Below, in pieces: positions 5,950 to 6,806 of a stretch of DNA of 6,806 bases. The first letter of the stretch is position 1, and each line of letters starts with the position of its first letter. Origin of the DNA: Anaerozeibacter sp031551775 (GTDB lineage Bacteria > Bacillota > Clostridia > Christensenellales > Aristaeellaceae); contig JAVBND010000066.1 of the NCBI GenBank assembly GCA_031551775.1, forward strand, positions 1-6,806, read 5' to 3'. The translations under genes were made by a program, and so were the position numbers. The notes beneath the pieces were generated by a model, which saw only the letters and a program-made list of their open reading frames with translations, was not told where the DNA came from and made no database searches.

Positions 5950-6041
5950 GCTAACTTGTGAGGGATGAAAGCTGGGTTCCCGAATGGGAGTAGGCGCTTG
6001 CGCTTAGAATTCCTTTGCTCCCGGGGTTAGCTTTTATTTTT
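5950..6041 (+). ncRNA. Candidate structured small RNA (unit 2)
   Basis: About 90 nt lie between a strong promoter and a U-tract (TTTTATTTTT, 6032-6041). A closing stem pairs GCTAACTT (5950-5957) with GGGTTAGC (6024-6031). Inside it GGGA (5962-5965) pairs with TCCC (6019-6022), and AAAG (5968-5971) with CTTT (6013-6016), separated by a two-by-two internal loop. Two hairpins sit in the centre: TTCCC/GGGAG (5977-5981 with 5986-5990, loop GAAT) and TAGGCG/CGCTTA (5991-5996 with 6001-6006, loop CTTG, a stable tetraloop). The 3' end overlaps the stop codon and last codons of the convergent gene at 6027, so the RNA is partly antisense to that mRNA. A 21-codon frame (5965-6030) exists, but its only GAGGG abuts the ATG directly, so translation is unlikely. 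I do not recognise the RNA family. The fold was done by eye. Confidence 0.5.
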
Positions 6042-6806
6042 GCTCAACTTTTCTTTTAGGCCTTCGATGATTGTATCGGGCTCTTTTTTTATCTCGTCCA
6101 CAATAAAATCAACAGCCTGGGCTGAATACGAATACTGTGGTTGCGTGTACTGTCTGTGGACATAACAAAACCTCACATTGTCTTTTAGCCCGAAATATTT
6201 ATTGAATAGATCAAGATGGTAGTTGTTGAAGGGCTTTACCTCTCCGCGGTATTTTAAAAGAATGCCGCTTCGGTCGAGCCGTTTATTTACCTCTTTTAGA
6301 AGTGTCTTGGCGCTATACTTATGCGTGTCGTTTGGATCTTTTAATTCCTTAACGAGGCGTATTCCAGGCTCAGCATTTTTATCGATGTGGTAAGCTTCTG
6401 TAGCTTTGTTTTTATCTTTCGTCTGGTAGTAATGGTGTTCCACTCGAATTGCAAAAGCATTATTGTTCTCATCAATCAGGGTGGTCAGTTCGTTGTCCGT
6501 CTGGATCAGGTGCTCAGCCATCTGCTCAGAGTATTTCGCCCGTATCTCTGCTTCATTCAAAGCCTTCACAGAAACAGTTAGATTAATAAAGTTCTGTGGA
6601 ACCACCTCGGTCATATCCACATTATGGAAATCAGACATCTTCTCTACAAAATTGAATACGCACGCCTGCAATAACGGCACGTATACCATTTCATATTCTT
6701 CGGTGATGTAGTGCGTGCTCGTATTGCGAAGCTCAATGATCTTCTGCAAGTTCATGCGCAATGGCGCTTTTTCGTTGGTAAATATCAATTGGACGCAGTT
6801 CTCAAG
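6027..6806 (-). CDS. DUF3644-type protein with RNxxxH motif, 5' end outside the window
   Basis: The frame is open from the right edge to TAA 6027-6029, giving 259 visible residues starting LENCVQLIFTNEKAPLRMNL. A TTG at 6788 could be read as a start, but homology-like sequence continues upstream of it, so the gene is cut by the window; members I recall carry roughly 70 more N-terminal residues. The segment KIIELRNTSTHYITEEYE and the later KELKDPNDTHKYSAKTLLKEVN and SYSAQAVDFIVDEI are characteristic of DUF3644 (PF12358) as I know it. RNTSTH (6711-6728) fits the Rx4-6H motif of HEPN ribonucleases; assigning HEPN chemistry is inference. No signal peptide or membrane segment is visible in this part. 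The gene is AT-rich compared with everything to its left, consistent with recent transfer. It lies in the cargo position next to the integrase, where defence and abortive-infection genes often sit. The biochemical function is unknown. Confidence 0.8.
   Translation of the reverse strand, partial: LENCVQLIFTNEKAPLRMNLQKIIELRNTSTHYITEEYEMVYVPLLQACVFNFVEKMSDFHNVDMTEVVPQNFINLTVSVKALNEAEIRAKYSEQMAEHLIQTDNELTTLIDENNNAFAIRVEHHYYQTKDKNKATEAYHIDKNAEPGIRLVKELKDPNDTHKYSAKTLLKEVNKRLDRSGILLKYRGEVKPFNNYHLDLFNKYFGLKDNVRFCYVHRQYTQPQYSYSAQAVDFIVDEIKKEPDTIIEGLKEKLSKNKS

Larger units (their letters stand above)
4568..6806. mobile_element. End of an integrated element (genomic island, ICE or prophage) at tRNA-Arg, partial
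   Basis: A tRNA-proximal tyrosine integrase gene points back at the tRNA, and an AT-richer cargo gene lies inward of it. Base composition falls along the region: GC-rich host operon, intermediate integrase, then about 40 percent GC in a sampled line of the cargo gene. No conjugation, replication, capsid or terminase genes fall in the window, so the element type cannot be told. The right border is the window edge, not an observed element end. Confidence 0.75.

Noticed and set aside
5965..6030. 21-codon frame inside the candidate small RNA
   Set aside because: The GAGGG directly abuts the ATG, leaving no spacing for initiation, and the start is buried in the predicted stem. It stays a weak alternative as a leader peptide.
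5950..6031. Integron attC recombination site, suggested by GCTAAC...GTTAGC flanking a folded segment
   Set aside because: The ends do not fit RYYYAAC and GTTRRRY (the bases before CTAAC are TG, and the sixth base of GTTAGCT is C). There is no integron integrase, and a strong promoter plus U-tract fit a transcribed RNA better.
5950..6031. Retron-type msr/msd RNA or a tRNA-like molecule, because of the closing terminal stem
   Set aside because: No reverse transcriptase gene lies nearby, and no T-arm, anticodon loop or CCA end can be drawn.
4491..6806. CRISPR array or tandem repeat array
   Set aside because: No regularly spaced direct repeats are visible. The longest repeats in the integrase-cargo gap are 5 to 7 bp.

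Overview
The window joins two kinds of DNA at a tRNA gene. Positions 1 to about 4567 look like host chromosome: GC-rich (39 of 60 bases in 1081-1140), with strong AAGGAGG-type ribosome binding sites and sigma70-type promoters. From about 4568 to the right edge the sequence looks like the end of an integrated element: a tyrosine integrase gene reading back toward the tRNA, then a markedly AT-richer cargo gene (24 of 60 G/C in 6421-6480). The organism is a bacterium. Strong Shine-Dalgarno sites, a CCA-encoding tRNA, an AraC regulator beside a sugar ABC operon and a cargo gene resembling Bacillota proteins suggest a GC-rich anaerobic Bacillota-like lineage, but this is inference. The binding protein has no lipobox, which would fit a diderm as well.

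Host part. The last 44 codons of an AraC-type regulator (2-136) are followed by a promoter (252-280) and an apparent four-gene operon: a secreted solute-binding protein (312-1625), two MalF/MalG-type permeases (1718-2599, 2613-3449) and a non-canonical nucleoside hydrolase (3480-4400). No ATPase gene is present, so the importer probably uses a shared ATPase encoded elsewhere. A perfect 12-bp stem-loop (1667-1696) separates the binding-protein gene from the permease genes and probably sets their relative expression. The simplest reading is uptake of a glycoside or nucleoside-like compound followed by cytoplasmic N-glycosidic cleavage.

Junction. A tRNA-Arg(ACG) gene (4491-4567) is driven by a perfect-consensus promoter (4440-4468) and followed by a terminator that looks bidirectional (4577-4605). 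The integrase stop codon lies 15 bp beyond it. This is the usual layout of a genomic island, ICE or prophage inserted at a tRNA 3' end.

Element part. The integrase (4621-5790, minus) has the full catalytic set of tyrosine recombinases. The 236 bp between it and the next gene contain no convincing protein gene. They hold two consecutive plus-strand promoter-plus-structure units, the second with an excellent promoter (5915-5943), a branched predicted fold and a U-tract, so they may encode two small RNAs. The rightmost gene (6027-6806, minus, 5' end outside the window) is a DUF3644-type protein with an RNxxxH motif reminiscent of HEPN ribonucleases, so a defence-type role is possible. The RNA-like units beside this gene are the most novel-looking part of the window.
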